64,000 nucleotides of DNA from JBBROS01 sp965260935 (GCA_965260935.1 OZ253374.1:3410001-3474000); one strand, 5' to 3'; positions 42,129-51,204 are shown, numbered from the stretch's first letter. Notes: generated by a model from the sequence alone, not told the origin. Translations and numbers: made by a program.

Positions 42129-42473
42129 TCAAACGGTCTTTAAGCTTTCCACGGCAACGCTGAACCGGTTGGTGATCGGCGCGATTGCCTGTTCGGCGAC
42201 CTTGAACGATGTCTCCGCCACTTGCCCGCCTTGAGACACCGCCTTTTCCATGGTCGACCGTGCCAGTGACGTTTGCAGGTCGACCGCTTCCTTAAGCGAG
42301 CGAACCCCGGTCAATGCGCGCCATGTCGACATCGTGTCATCCATCGTTGCCTGCGCGGCGGCGGCCATTAGCTTCGTCATATCCTGGAACCCGGACGCCA
42401 TGATCTGGCTGGATTTGACGATCGCCTCCACGTTGCCGTTGTTGAAAGCCATGAAGTCTTCAGCGGTTTTCAT
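42129..42473 (-). CDS. phaP: Phasin (PHA granule-associated protein)
   Basis: A 114-residue all-helical phasin_2 family protein that coats PHA granules. Typical features are FNNGNVEAIVKSSQIMASGF, a hydrophobic-amphipathic middle (LMAAAAQATMDDT), and KEAVDLQTSLARSTMEKAV. The ATG at 42473 is used; the open frame extends upstream without similarity. Its promoter region carries TGC/GCA palindromes resembling PhaR sites. It complements the PHA depolymerase gene at 22.8 kb. Confidence 0.92.
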   Translation of the reverse strand: MKTAEDFMAFNNGNVEAIVKSSQIMASGFQDMTKLMAAAAQATMDDTMSTWRALTGVRSLKEAVDLQTSLARSTMEKAVSQGGQVAETSFKVAEQAIAPITNRFSVAVESLKTV

Positions 42474-42793
42474 CACGCGATCCCTGTTTTGAATGCCGGG
42501 GCGCACCCGGTCTGATTTATAGATACACTGCACGGGCAGCAGCCAATTTACCTGCGGAACAGATTTTGCTGCACTGCAATATCCAGCTTTTGCCGTGCAG
42601 TTGGGTGCAGCGTCAAGCCTTTTGTGCGCTGCAGCATATGTTTAACAGCGCCAATATGGCGCTCGACCTGCGTTGGATCCTAAAAAGTAGCCGGTAAACT
42701 GCTGACTTGACGAGAATTACTCCACCATCATCACTGGACAGAAGCCCCCGAACCCATTTACACCCGGAACGGCTTCATCAGGGATGCGTTCAA
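42474..42793. other. Divergent promoter region of phasin and carboxypeptidase genes
   Basis: 320 nt lie between the two divergent starts. Plus-strand frames here are extensions of the carboxypeptidase gene, not separate genes. The phasin-side half contains clustered TGCTGCA/GCAG motifs, listed separately. I see no other feature. Confidence 0.5.
42566..42640. promoter_or_regulatory. Probable PhaR operator cluster upstream of the phasin gene
   Basis: TTGCTGCACTGCAA at 42566-42579 has inverted arms (TTGC / GCAA), and TGCGCTGCAGCATATG at 42625-42640 has CTGCAG at its centre. Further GTGCAG half-sites lie between them. PhaR repressors of phasin genes recognise CTGC/GCAG-type palindromes, and PHA binding relieves the repression. 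The match is by eye to that general pattern. No phaR gene is in the window. Confidence 0.5.
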
Positions 42794-44014
42794 ATGCTCT
42801 TGACTGCCACTTCACGTATAGGTTGCTTGCTTGCGGCTGTTGCAATTTTGACGATTGGCATTGGGCGTCCAGCAGCAGCTCAGATCGGGTCCGAACGCTA
42901 TGCCTCAATCGTCGTCAACGAAGCGACCGGCGCCATTCTTTCCCAAGCCAACATGGACGAGCAGCGCTTTCCAGCGAGCCTGACCAAGATGATGACGCTC
43001 TATATGCTGTTCGAGGCCCTACGCGACCGCCGCGTCCGCCTCAACCAGTTTGTTCCCGTCAGCGCCCATGCCGCTTCCATGGCCCCCACCAAGCTCGGCC
43101 TCGTGCCCGGTGGCCGCATCACCGTCGAGCAGGCGATCCTCGGCCTAGTCACCAAGTCGGCCAACGACGCCGCGGCCGCCTTGGCCGAGTTGCTCGGCGG
43201 CGACGAGGACCGCTTCGCCGACATGATGACCCTCCGCGCCCGCGCGCTCGGCATGACGCACACCCATTTCCAGAACGCCTCCGGCCTGCCGGACTGGAAC
43301 CAAGTCACCTCAGCGCGGGACATGGCCATCCTTGGCCGGCGCCTGATCCAGGATTTCCCAAGCTACTATCATTATTTCAGCACCCCCTATTTTGCATACG
43401 GCGGCCGGGTCATCCGCACGCATCAGCGGCTGCTGAAGACATATCCCGGAGCCGATGGCCTCAAGACCGGCTATACCGACGCATCCGGCTTCAACGTCGT
43501 AACCTCCGCCGTCCGCGGCGGCGTCCGGCTGATCGGCGTGGTGATGGGCGCCTCCAGTGGCAGCGAACGCGACGTTCACATGGCTTACCTGCTGGACCAG
43601 GGCTTTGACCAACTCGGCGTGCCGACGCTCATGGTCCGGCATGAACCCCGTTCCCGCCTGCCTCCGCTTGTCACCTACGCTCACACCCAAGCTCAACCAA
43701 TTAGACCGGTTGCGACCCACCGGGCCGGAAAGTCCAAGGTGAAGGCGAAACCGACTGCGGCAAGTCGGGCCAATCAACGTGTTGCCCAACGGCGAGCCTC
43801 GCCGGGCCGTGGGTCGAGGCATGCAGCCAAAATCAAACTCGCCGGCCGCCGACACTCCCATGCAACCAAATCTGCCAAGCGAGCCTCTTCGAACGCAGTC
43901 GCTGCACGCAAGGCAAACAAGCCATCTCATACGGTCGCAGCAAAACCGCCCAGCGCGCGTAGTCGGCTGACCCGCACCGCCGACCAGGCGTCAGGCGCCA
44001 GGCCTCCTGGATAG
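42794..44014 (+). CDS. D-alanyl-D-alanine carboxypeptidase (PBP5/6 family, S11)
   Basis: A 406-residue low-molecular-weight penicillin-binding protein that trims peptidoglycan pentapeptides. A signal peptide (MLLTATSRIGCLLAAVAILT, cleaved near AAAQ) is followed by the three active-site motifs: SxxK in FPASLTKMM, SxN in TKSANDAAA, and KTG in GLKTGYTDASGF. After the catalytic domain comes a basic tail of about 110 residues rich in Lys, Arg, Ala and Ser instead of the usual membrane anchor helix, perhaps binding anionic envelope polymers. The ATG at 42794 gives the proper signal. Confidence 0.92.
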   Translation: MLLTATSRIGCLLAAVAILTIGIGRPAAAQIGSERYASIVVNEATGAILSQANMDEQRFPASLTKMMTLYMLFEALRDRRVRLNQFVPVSAHAASMAPTKLGLVPGGRITVEQAILGLVTKSANDAAAALAELLGGDEDRFADMMTLRARALGMTHTHFQNASGLPDWNQVTSARDMAILGRRLIQDFPSYYHYFSTPYFAYGGRVIRTHQRLLKTYPGADGLKTGYTDASGFNVVTSAVRGGVRLIGVVMGASSGSERDVHMAYLLDQGFDQLGVPTLMVRHEPRSRLPPLVTYAHTQAQPIRPVATHRAGKSKVKAKPTAASRANQRVAQRRASPGRGSRHAAKIKLAGRRHSHATKSAKRASSNAVAARKANKPSHTVAAKPPSARSRLTRTADQASGARPPG

Positions 44015-44166
44015 ATTCACCGGAACTCCAACCCGACGGGTGGCCGCGCACACGGCGCACGACGAATGCCTTCTCCCGGCAACCGGCTTCGCACGGTGCT
44101 AACTAGCAAGCGTCCGGACCAAGGCGTTAAATTGCAACCCCAGACTCAAGGAGCCGTTGCTGCTTC

Positions 44167-46101
44167 ATGGCAACTCAAAAACGTCGCCGTTGGCCGTATG
44201 TCATCGGCGGCATCGTCGCCGTCATCGTTATCGGGTTGCTGCTGTTCCGCTGGGATTGGCTGATCCCTATCATTGATCGCCAAGCCTCGGCGGCATTAGG
44301 CCGGCCAGTCACCATAACGCACCTCCATGTCGATCTCGGCCGCATCACCCGGATCGAGGCCGATGACGTCACGATCGGCAATCCGCCGGATTGGCCAAAC
44401 AAAGGCCAGTTTGCAACCATCAAGCGGCTCGGCATCGACGTTGATGTCATGGCCTATATCCGTGGCGGACAGGTTGTTCTTCCAGTTATCGACTTGCAAC
44501 GTCCGACGTTCGACGCGGCCCGCCTTGCCGATGGCAAAGCCAACTGGACCTTTCCCAGCAATGGCGGCGGAAGCGGCCCCGGCGTCCAGCTTGGCACGCT
44601 GCGAATCGCCGACGGCAAGGTCCACGTGAAGGATGACCAACTCAATGCCGACTTCGACGTTGCCTTGAAAACACAGGATAGCCAAGACGGCAAAGGCGAG
44701 ATCGTCGCAGATGCCAAGGGCACCTATGCCAAGCAGCCGATCACCGGGCATTTCGTCGGCGGCGCGTTGCTCTCGCTGCGCGACTCGCAGACTCCATACC
44801 CCATCGACTTAAGGGTCGATAACGGCCCGACGCACGTCCATATGGCTGGCACTGTCACAGACCCCCTCCATTTCTCCGGCACGAATCTTAAACTCGAGTT
44901 TGCCGGGCCTGACATGTCGCTGCTGTTGCCGCTGACCGGCATCGCCATTCCCAAAACGCCGCCCTACAAAGTCACCGGCCAATTCGCTTATGGCGACAAA
45001 ATGTTTAAGTTCGACAATCTCGCCGGCAAAGTCGGTTCCAGCGACCTGGAAGGCGACATCAAGGTCGATACCCATCCCCAACGCCCTGTCCTTACCGCGG
45101 ACCTGAAATCGAATCGGGTGGACATCAAGGACCTTGGCGGCTTCATCGGCGCTAACCCCGGCGACGCGGAAAAGGGAACCAAGAAAGCCGCCAACAACGG
45201 CGGCAAAGTCTTGCCTGACGTGCCAATCAGCCTGCCCAAGCTCACCGTGGCGGACGTGCACCTCAAGTATCACGCCAAAACCATCGAGGGCGGACGCAAG
45301 CAGCCGCTCGACAACATGCAGGTCAATCTCGACATCGTCGATGGCAATATCGACGTTCACCCGCTCAGCTTCGGCGTGGGCTATGGCCGGATCGTCACGA
45401 ATGCCGACCTCGACCAAAAGGGCGATGCCCTCCATGCCAAAACCAAGATCGAGTTCCAGAAAGTCGATCTCGCGACGCTGCTCCAGTCGACCGACATCGC
45501 CAAAGGCGCCGGGTCCATCGGCGGCGAGGCAGTCATTGACGGGACCGGCAGCTCACTCGGCTCCATTCTGGGAAGCGGGAACGGCGAGCTAAAGTTGTTC
45601 ATGAACCGCGGCGGCAACGTCAGCGCCCTTCTGGTCGACTTGTCCGGGTTGCAGTTCGGCAACGCGGTCCTGTCTGCCCTCGGTATCCCGAACCGGGCAC
45701 AGCTTGAGTGCATGGGCGTGAACGTCGTGCTCAAGAACGGCGTCGCCGATGTAAGGACGGCCGTGCTGGAGACCAACGAGTCGCGCGTCGGCGTGAAAGG
45801 CGGCGTCAATCTTAAGAATGAGAAAATCGATCTGCAGGCCGCGACGGACGCCAAGCATTTCACGATCGGATCGCTCCCGACCCCAATCAACATCGGCGGA
45901 ACGCTTGGCTCTCCGAGCATCGCCCCGGAAGTAGGCCCATTGGCAGCGCGCGGCGCCGCGGCAGTCGCCTTGGGCATCATTGGCACCCCTTTGGCAGCGC
46001 TCCTTCCCACGATTCAGTTCGGTACCGGGGACGACAACGCGTGCAAAGGACTGCTGAGCGAGGCGAAGTCGCCAGCCAAAACACCACACGAGAAGCGCTG
46101 A
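44167..46101 (+). CDS. AsmA family protein
   Basis: A 644-residue protein with one N-terminal membrane segment (YVIGGIVAVIVIGLLLFRW) and a long periplasmic beta-rich part. The AsmA pattern is seen near the start (TITHLHVDLGRITRIEADDV) and near the end (NESRVGVKGGVNLKNEKIDL, FTIGSLPTPINIGGTLGSPS). AsmA-like proteins are repeating beta-groove proteins implicated in phospholipid movement to, and homeostasis of, the outer membrane. The start is ATG. It is transcribed alone. Confidence 0.9.
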   Translation: MATQKRRRWPYVIGGIVAVIVIGLLLFRWDWLIPIIDRQASAALGRPVTITHLHVDLGRITRIEADDVTIGNPPDWPNKGQFATIKRLGIDVDVMAYIRGGQVVLPVIDLQRPTFDAARLADGKANWTFPSNGGGSGPGVQLGTLRIADGKVHVKDDQLNADFDVALKTQDSQDGKGEIVADAKGTYAKQPITGHFVGGALLSLRDSQTPYPIDLRVDNGPTHVHMAGTVTDPLHFSGTNLKLEFAGPDMSLLLPLTGIAIPKTPPYKVTGQFAYGDKMFKFDNLAGKVGSSDLEGDIKVDTHPQRPVLTADLKSNRVDIKDLGGFIGANPGDAEKGTKKAANNGGKVLPDVPISLPKLTVADVHLKYHAKTIEGGRKQPLDNMQVNLDIVDGNIDVHPLSFGVGYGRIVTNADLDQKGDALHAKTKIEFQKVDLATLLQSTDIAKGAGSIGGEAVIDGTGSSLGSILGSGNGELKLFMNRGGNVSALLVDLSGLQFGNAVLSALGIPNRAQLECMGVNVVLKNGVADVRTAVLETNESRVGVKGGVNLKNEKIDLQAATDAKHFTIGSLPTPINIGGTLGSPSIAPEVGPLAARGAAAVALGIIGTPLAALLPTIQFGTGDDNACKGLLSEAKSPAKTPHEKR

Positions 46102-46139
46102 CGTCGATTGCAACCGGCCCCAGCGGACGCGTCAAGCTG

Positions 46140-46442
46140 TCAACGACCAATCTGGCGACGCCGCCAAGCAAGGCTTTGCGCGTTCAGCGCCGGCAACAAG
46201 AAGGGTTTCTGCAAAACCCGTTCAGCGGCTTCGACCGCACGGCGCAGGTCGGCATACGCCATATGACAGGCTGCCGGCCGGCGGCCCCGCTCGTGCCACG
46301 GGCCGCCCATGGCATGGTCCAGGAATACGCGCATGAAGCAGTGGTCAAAGCGGATCGGCCAGCCATATCCAGCGGCCATCTCCGGCAACGTATTCCGCGT
46401 CAGCTCCAGCCACCGGGCCAGCAATGCATCCCTCTCAGCCAT
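46140..46442 (-). CDS. Small conserved protein of unknown function (100 aa)
   Basis: A 100-residue protein without a signal or membrane segment. It has Trp, His and Cys residues in an organised pattern (GYGWPIRFDHCFMRVFLDHA, GGPWHERG, HMAYADL). Its look is that of a small cytoplasmic domain sometimes annotated near acetyltransferases, but I cannot place it in a family. The start ATG overlaps the start of the divergent 2H phosphoesterase gene by 19 bp. Confidence 0.6.
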   Translation of the reverse strand: MAERDALLARWLELTRNTLPEMAAGYGWPIRFDHCFMRVFLDHAMGGPWHERGRRPAACHMAYADLRRAVEAAERVLQKPFLLPALNAQSLAWRRRQIGR

Positions 46443-46954
46443 TTTCCGCCCCGCTGATCCTTACTCTCGCCTTCAACCCCGATGACCAGGCCCGGTTCGA
46501 ACGCCTTCGCCAAGCCCACTTCCCGGCCGGGCGCAACCACATTCCCGCCCACCTGACGCTTTTCCACCACCTGCCCGGCGAGGAGCTGGACACCGTGCGC
46601 GCCAACCTGGCAACCGCTTGCGGCCAACAAGCCCCTTGCCGCATGGAGGTCACCGGTTTGCGCTCGCTCGGCCGCGGCGTCGCTTACGCGCTGGCCTCAG
46701 CCGAACTCACGCGCCTCAGGTCCACGCTGGCTCAAGTCTGGCACGAGCGCCTCACGGCCCAGGACCGCCAGCGCTGGCAGCCGCACGTGACGATCCAGAA
46801 CAAAGCCCCGCCCGCCGACGCCCGCGCCCTGCTCTCCGCCATGCAGGCGGCATTCACGCCGTTCCACGTACGCGCCGAGGGCCTGCTCCTTTGGCATTAC
46901 CGCGGCGGCCCTTGGGAGCCAGCCGGGCAGTTCCCTTTCGCTCAATCCGTCTGA
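46424..46954 (+). CDS. 2'-5' RNA ligase / 2H phosphoesterase family protein
   Basis: A 176-residue protein with two HxT/S-type motifs, HLTLFHHL near residue 46 and HVTIQNK near residue 123, which form the 2H phosphoesterase active site. Related enzymes are ThpR and YjcG. They act on 2',3'-cyclic phosphates or 2'-5' RNA bonds, but the physiological role is often unknown. The ATG at 46424 is within the 5' end of the opposite gene. It converges on an SDR gene. Confidence 0.85.
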   Translation: MHPSQPFSAPLILTLAFNPDDQARFERLRQAHFPAGRNHIPAHLTLFHHLPGEELDTVRANLATACGQQAPCRMEVTGLRSLGRGVAYALASAELTRLRSTLAQVWHERLTAQDRQRWQPHVTIQNKAPPADARALLSAMQAAFTPFHVRAEGLLLWHYRGGPWEPAGQFPFAQSV

Positions 46955-47724
46955 GCCGCAGGCCCGGCCGTCACCCCGCCGTCGATCACGATCGTCTGCC
47001 CGGTCATGAACCGCCCCGCCGCCGACGCCAGGAACACCGCGGCGCCCGCGATCTCGTCCGGCTCCCCGATCCGCCCGAGCGGCGTGTCCCGCGTGCGACG
47101 CGCCAGCGTCTCCGCGTCCTCCCACAACGCCCGCGCGAAATCCGTCCGCACCAGCCCGGGCGCTATGGCGTTCGCCCGTATCCCCCGCCCGCCCCATTCC
47201 ACGGCCAGGTTCCGCACCAATTGCATGTCCGCCGCCTTCGACACCCCGTAAGCCCCCAACGTCGCGGACCCCCGCAGCCCGGCGATCGACGACACCACCG
47301 TGATCGATCCTCCGCCCCGCTCCGCCATGCCAGGCGCTGTCATGTTCGCCAGCCAAAGATTGCTCCGGATGTTGCTTCCCATGATCCGGTCCCATGCGTC
47401 GTCGGCGATCGTCGCCATCGGCCCGAAGTGCGGATTGACTGCCGCATTGCACACCAGCGCGTCGATCCGCCCCCAACGCGACAACGCCGCACCCGTTAGC
47501 GCCTGCAGCTCTTCCTTGCGCCCGATATTGCACGCCGCGGCCACTGCCACGCCGCCGGCATTGCGGATTGCCGCTGCCACCACCTCGCACGCGTCGAGCT
47601 TGCGGCTGCTCACAACCACTCGCGCCCCATGCTCCGCCATCCGCTCCGCAATGGCCCGGCCGATCCCCCGGCTCGACCCTGTCACCACCGCGACCTGCCC
47701 GGACAAGTCGAATAAATTAGGCAT
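46942..47724 (-). CDS. Short-chain dehydrogenase/reductase
   Basis: A 260-residue classical SDR: cofactor motif VTGSSRGIGRAIAE, CNAAVN in place of NNAG, catalytic Ser/Tyr/Lys in VVSSIAG and YGVSKAADM, and a C-terminus FMTGQTIVIDGGVTAG typical of FabG-like oxidoreductases. The start ATG at 47724 has a GAGGGTG sequence upstream. The substrate is not predictable. It overlaps the end of the 2H phosphoesterase gene by 13 bp. Confidence 0.9.
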   Translation of the reverse strand: MPNLFDLSGQVAVVTGSSRGIGRAIAERMAEHGARVVVSSRKLDACEVVAAAIRNAGGVAVAAACNIGRKEELQALTGAALSRWGRIDALVCNAAVNPHFGPMATIADDAWDRIMGSNIRSNLWLANMTAPGMAERGGGSITVVSSIAGLRGSATLGAYGVSKAADMQLVRNLAVEWGGRGIRANAIAPGLVRTDFARALWEDAETLARRTRDTPLGRIGEPDEIAGAAVFLASAAGRFMTGQTIVIDGGVTAGPAAQTD

Positions 47725-47783
47725 CCCGACACCCTCGTTTGTTGCACTTGCTAATATCAGCACCTTGCGCCAGACGATCTCGC

Positions 47784-48629
47784 ATGAACACGCTGCAAGC
47801 TTATTTCATCGCCATCGTGCAGGGGGCGACCGAACTGTTTCCCATCAGCAGCCTTGGCCATGCCGTCATCGTCCCCCGCCTGCTGGGCTGGAACCTTGAC
47901 CAGCGCTCTCAGGAGTTCCTCCCCTTCCTGGTGCTGCTGCACACCGGCACCGCCGCTGCCCTGATCGGCTATTTCTGGCGCGACTGGCTCGGCCTGGCGG
48001 TCGGCGTCCTGGGTCAGGGCGGACCGACCCGGGTCGCCGAGGCACGCCGCATGGCGATGCTCATCGTCATCGCTACCATCCCCGCCGTCCTGCTCGGGTT
48101 TTTCCTCAACAGCTTCTTCCGCACGCTATTCGCCACGCCCATCATCGCAGCCCTGTTCCTCGCGCTCAACGGCGTCGTGTTGCTGTTCGGAGAGCGCCTT
48201 CGCGCCAGCACGGCAGCGACCGGAGGCAAACCGCTGCTGCAGCTCACGCCGCGGGATGCAGCAGTGATCGGCATCTGGCAATGCGGCGCGCTGTTTCCCG
48301 GCATTTCCCGCGCCGGCGCCACGATGGTCGGCGGCCTGCTGCGCGGGCTCGACCATGAATCCTCCGCCCACTTCTCGTTCCTGATCGCGACCCCGATCAT
48401 CATCGGCGCCACCGTGCTCGAAGTGCCCCACCTGCTGCGCGCCAGCGTTCCCCCTGGCGTGTTCCAGCAGGCCGCGGTCGCAGCGGTCCTGGCCGGCGTC
48501 ACTGCCTGGCTCAGCACGGCCTTCCTGATGCGCTATTTCCGCAACCACGATAAATGGGCGCTGAACCCGTTTGCCTTCTACTGCCTCGCTTTTGGCCTCT
48601 GCAGCGTCGCAGTCCTCGCGCTCCGTTGA
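47784..48629 (+). CDS. uppP: Undecaprenyl-diphosphatase (UppP/BacA-like)
   Basis: A 281-residue polytopic membrane phosphatase that recycles the undecaprenyl carrier for peptidoglycan and glycan export. Both active-site segments are present: QGATELFPISSLGH (E-x-x-P-ISS) and FPGISRAGATMVGG (PGxSR). The ATG at 47784 is used. The stop overlaps the next start (TGATG). It may be a second copy, as the first motif is slightly unusual (ELFPISSLGH rather than EFLPISSTGH). Confidence 0.9.
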   Translation: MNTLQAYFIAIVQGATELFPISSLGHAVIVPRLLGWNLDQRSQEFLPFLVLLHTGTAAALIGYFWRDWLGLAVGVLGQGGPTRVAEARRMAMLIVIATIPAVLLGFFLNSFFRTLFATPIIAALFLALNGVVLLFGERLRASTAATGGKPLLQLTPRDAAVIGIWQCGALFPGISRAGATMVGGLLRGLDHESSAHFSFLIATPIIIGATVLEVPHLLRASVPPGVFQQAAVAAVLAGVTAWLSTAFLMRYFRNHDKWALNPFAFYCLAFGLCSVAVLALR

Positions 48630-49402
48630 TGCTGTCCCGCCGCCTTCTTCTTCTCGCGCCTGCCGCGGCCCTTCTTCCATCTGCCGGACCGGCCCCACTC
48701 GCTGCCCGCCCGATCTCCCGCATGGAAACCAGATGGTGGCGAACCCGGCACGAAGAGAAGCTAGCCGAAATCCACGGCCGTCAAGTCGACCTTGTCTGGC
48801 TCGGCGACAGCATCACCCAGAACTGGGAACAGGACGGGCCCGAACCCTGGCGCGATTTCGCCCCGGTCTGGCGCAGCTTCTACGGCCATCGCCACGCCCT
48901 CAATCTCGGCTTTAAAGGCGATACCACCTCGCACTTGCTCTGGCGCATGGAGAATGGCGAACTCGACGGCCTGCATCCCAAGGCCGTCGTGATTCTCATC
49001 GGCGCCAACAACATGGGCCGCGTCCACTGGTCGGCGTCCCAGACAGTCGCCGGCATCGAAGCCGTGGTCGCCGAAGCGCAAAAGCGCCTGCCCGGCGCCA
49101 AAATTCTGTTGTTAAGCGTGCTCCCGAGCATCCGTAATAAATATGTGACCCGCACGACGGACGCCATTAACCGCGCTCTCGCCGAACGGTATGGCAGCGG
49201 CGTGGCAAGCGTGACGTACATGGACGTTACTCACCTGTTTATGAAAGACGGTAAGGTCGATCGCACCGAGTTCCTGGACGATCATTTGACCCCGCCAGAC
49301 CCGCCGCTGCATCCAATTGCACAGGCACAGAAGCGTCTGGCAGAGGCCATAGAGCCCACGCTCGCCAAGATGCTCGGCGACCATGCGAAAGCCGGAAGTT
49401 AA
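48629..49402 (+). CDS. SGNH/GDSL-type hydrolase, exported
   Basis: A 257-residue protein with an N-terminal signal (LSRRLLLLAPAAALLPSAG). The SGNH blocks are visible: VWLGDSITQNW, NLGFKGDTT, and LIGANNMG, with D-x-H region DDHLTPPDPPLHP. Similar proteins are PAF-acetylhydrolase-like esterases or sugar-ester hydrolases. Translationally coupled to the UppP-like gene by a one-base overlap, it may act on an envelope polysaccharide or lipid in the periplasm. Confidence 0.87.
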   Translation: MLSRRLLLLAPAAALLPSAGPAPLAARPISRMETRWWRTRHEEKLAEIHGRQVDLVWLGDSITQNWEQDGPEPWRDFAPVWRSFYGHRHALNLGFKGDTTSHLLWRMENGELDGLHPKAVVILIGANNMGRVHWSASQTVAGIEAVVAEAQKRLPGAKILLLSVLPSIRNKYVTRTTDAINRALAERYGSGVASVTYMDVTHLFMKDGKVDRTEFLDDHLTPPDPPLHPIAQAQKRLAEAIEPTLAKMLGDHAKAGS

Positions 49403-49408
49403 TCGGGG

Positions 49409-49483
<75 letters not shown>

Positions 49484-49775
49484 GTTTGGGCCGGAACGCC
49501 GGCATTACCTAGCTTTCGGAACGTTCAAGCGCAAGCCCGCCAGCAAACCTTGACCAGCGTAAGCAGCCGGAACAAAGCTCGGCGCTCATAAAATGAGAGC
49601 AGCGCCATGCCCGATACGTTTTACGGCTTACGTTGAGAGCTTGATCCGACGCGCTCCGTCATGTACGCGCTGCCATGTAAAATGATTGCCGTGACGCATC
49701 CGTTACTGACAACTTTAGGCGCTGTTTCGCACCATCACACGCCGGAAATGCGCGTCTTGCCTCGCTTCTACTTAA

Positions 49776-49931
49776 TCAGCCGACAACCTCTTTGATCATC
49801 TGGCGTATTTCATCAACAGAAAAGTTTACCGGCAGCTTTTCCAATCCTTCGTTTATGGCAAAAGTTTCCGGAGCCCTGTTGTCGTTCGGCAGCGTATGGG
49901 GTTGGTATTCTGAAAACATTGTTATAAACAT
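49776..49931 (-). CDS. Small AT-leaning gene, 51 codons, function unknown
   Basis: The minus strand reads from ATG at 49931 to TGA: MFITMFSEYQPHTLPNDNRA, then a charged C-terminal half including SVDEIRQMIKEVVG. A clear GAGGA site sits 4-5 nt before the ATG. The protein is soluble-looking with a probable C-terminal amphipathic helix. Codon use is more AT-rich than the neighbours. It is the only feature seen in the 500-nt gap between the tRNA and the 87-codon gene. It may be a small regulatory protein, a peptide precursor or a relic. I do not recognise a family. Confidence 0.6.
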   Translation of the reverse strand: MFITMFSEYQPHTLPNDNRAPETFAINEGLEKLPVNFSVDEIRQMIKEVVG

Positions 49932-50021
49932 TGGTCCTCATTGCGGACACCCAGCTTTATAGCCGTGAACTAACATAGTTCGATGGTGCCGTTTGTGAAA
50001 AGATTAAGACATTTCATAAAG

Positions 50022-50040
50022 CGACTTTGAAGTCGTTTTT
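50022..50040 (+). terminator. Terminator-like hairpin with T run
   Basis: A CGACT-TTGA-AGTCG stem, extendable by flanking A-T and G-T pairs to 8 bp, is followed by TTTTT on the plus strand. It lies 37 nt beyond the stop of the minus-strand 87-codon gene. The T run fits plus-strand termination better, though no plus-strand gene is seen upstream. Confidence 0.45.
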
Positions 50041-50076
50041 AGTAGTTCTCGATCACATGGGCAGGACCGATTCTTT

Positions 50077-50340
50077 TTACAAGCCATGCACCGCTCCCGC
50101 TCTAATCGTGGAGCTAACCAGTTTTGCCGCGCCCCGTTCGGCCGCGGTCATTGCGGCTTCGAGCGACGGGGCTTGGCCCAGAACGCGCCGGACTGCCTCG
50201 CCATCGGACCAAGCGACCCAATCCCACCCGCCTTTGGGCAGGGCTTCAACGACGACGTTCGTCCGGCCACCCCACCATGAGGGCACTGTCGCCGTCAGCA
50301 AGCCGGAGCTATCCGCCTTCCAGTTCATCCGCTTGCTCAT
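50077..50340 (-). CDS. Small hypothetical protein (87 aa)
   Basis: An 87-residue protein, MSKRMNWKADSSGLLTATVP followed by WWGG and DWVAWSDGEAV, ending in an alanine-rich helix. An AAGGA site lies about 9 nt before the ATG, and the GC-rich third positions match the chromosome, which supports coding. There is no signal peptide. No family recognised. It is divergent from the DsbA-like gene. Confidence 0.6.
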   Translation of the reverse strand: MSKRMNWKADSSGLLTATVPSWWGGRTNVVVEALPKGGWDWVAWSDGEAVRRVLGQAPSLEAAMTAAERGAAKLVSSTIRAGAVHGL

Positions 50341-50430
50341 CGAGCTTTTCCTTCATGCGTGCGCCGGCCAGCCACAAGGCGGAGTCGGAAAGTGCGTGAC
50401 CGCTGCTTGCCGACGTTTTACGATGCGAAT

Positions 50431-51099
50431 GTGAATATTTTGTCACCACCGCGGGCGAGGCTGCTGATCGAGGTCGTTTATGACCTGATCTGCCCGTGGT
50501 GTTACTTGGGTGTCCGGCGGCTGTTTCGCACGATGCGGCGGCGGCCTGATTTGCTGTTCGAGATTTGCTGGCGTCCTTTCCTGCTCAACCCGGACATGCC
50601 TCACAGCGGCATGGCTCGATCCGATTACGTGATCCGCAAGTTCGGCGGCGAAGATCGTGCCCGCCGCCTTTATGCCTCCATCACGGAAATCGGCGCCGCG
50701 GAAGGGGTCGAGTTTCGGTTCGAACGTATCCGCCGCACTCCGAGCAGCGTCGATGCCCATCGCCTGGTGCGTTGGGCGACGCCGTTTGACCGGAGCAGCG
50801 AGGTTGCGGAGGCGTTGTTCGCCGCCCACTTCGCCGATGGCCGTGACATTGGGGATCATGCCGTCTTGCGCGCCATTGCCGCCAGCACCGGGCTCGATCC
50901 GCTTGCCGCCGCCGCTTTCCTTCGCAGCGACGACGACGTGGATGCAGTTCACGGCGATAATCTTCGGGCGCATCGGCTGGGCATCAACGGCGTCCCGTGC
51001 TTCGTCGTGGCTGGAAAGCACGCTGTTGCTGGCGCCCAGGAGCCAGAGGTAATCGAGCGGTTGCTGGATGTCGCCGCAGTTGACGCGATGGAGCCCTGA
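50431..51099 (+). CDS. DsbA/FrnE-family oxidoreductase
   Basis: A 222-residue thioredoxin-fold protein with the active-site motif CPWC in VVYDLICPWCYLGVRRL and the cis-Pro region GINGVPCFVVAG. FrnE-like family members are cytoplasmic disulfide oxidoreductases or 2-hydroxychromene-2-carboxylate isomerase relatives. No signal peptide is present. The start used is GTG at 50431; the true start is uncertain because no good ribosome site is visible. Confidence 0.87.
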   Translation: MNILSPPRARLLIEVVYDLICPWCYLGVRRLFRTMRRRPDLLFEICWRPFLLNPDMPHSGMARSDYVIRKFGGEDRARRLYASITEIGAAEGVEFRFERIRRTPSSVDAHRLVRWATPFDRSSEVAEALFAAHFADGRDIGDHAVLRAIAASTGLDPLAAAAFLRSDDDVDAVHGDNLRAHRLGINGVPCFVVAGKHAVAGAQEPEVIERLLDVAAVDAMEP

Positions 51100-51204
51100 G
51101 CAGGCTTGCGTAGCTTGTGCCGCGCACGCCTGCTCAGCCGGCAGCGTGCCGACACGCTTTGCCGAATGACGCTTAGCCGAATTCAAGGCTGCTCGCCGTC
51201 ACGC

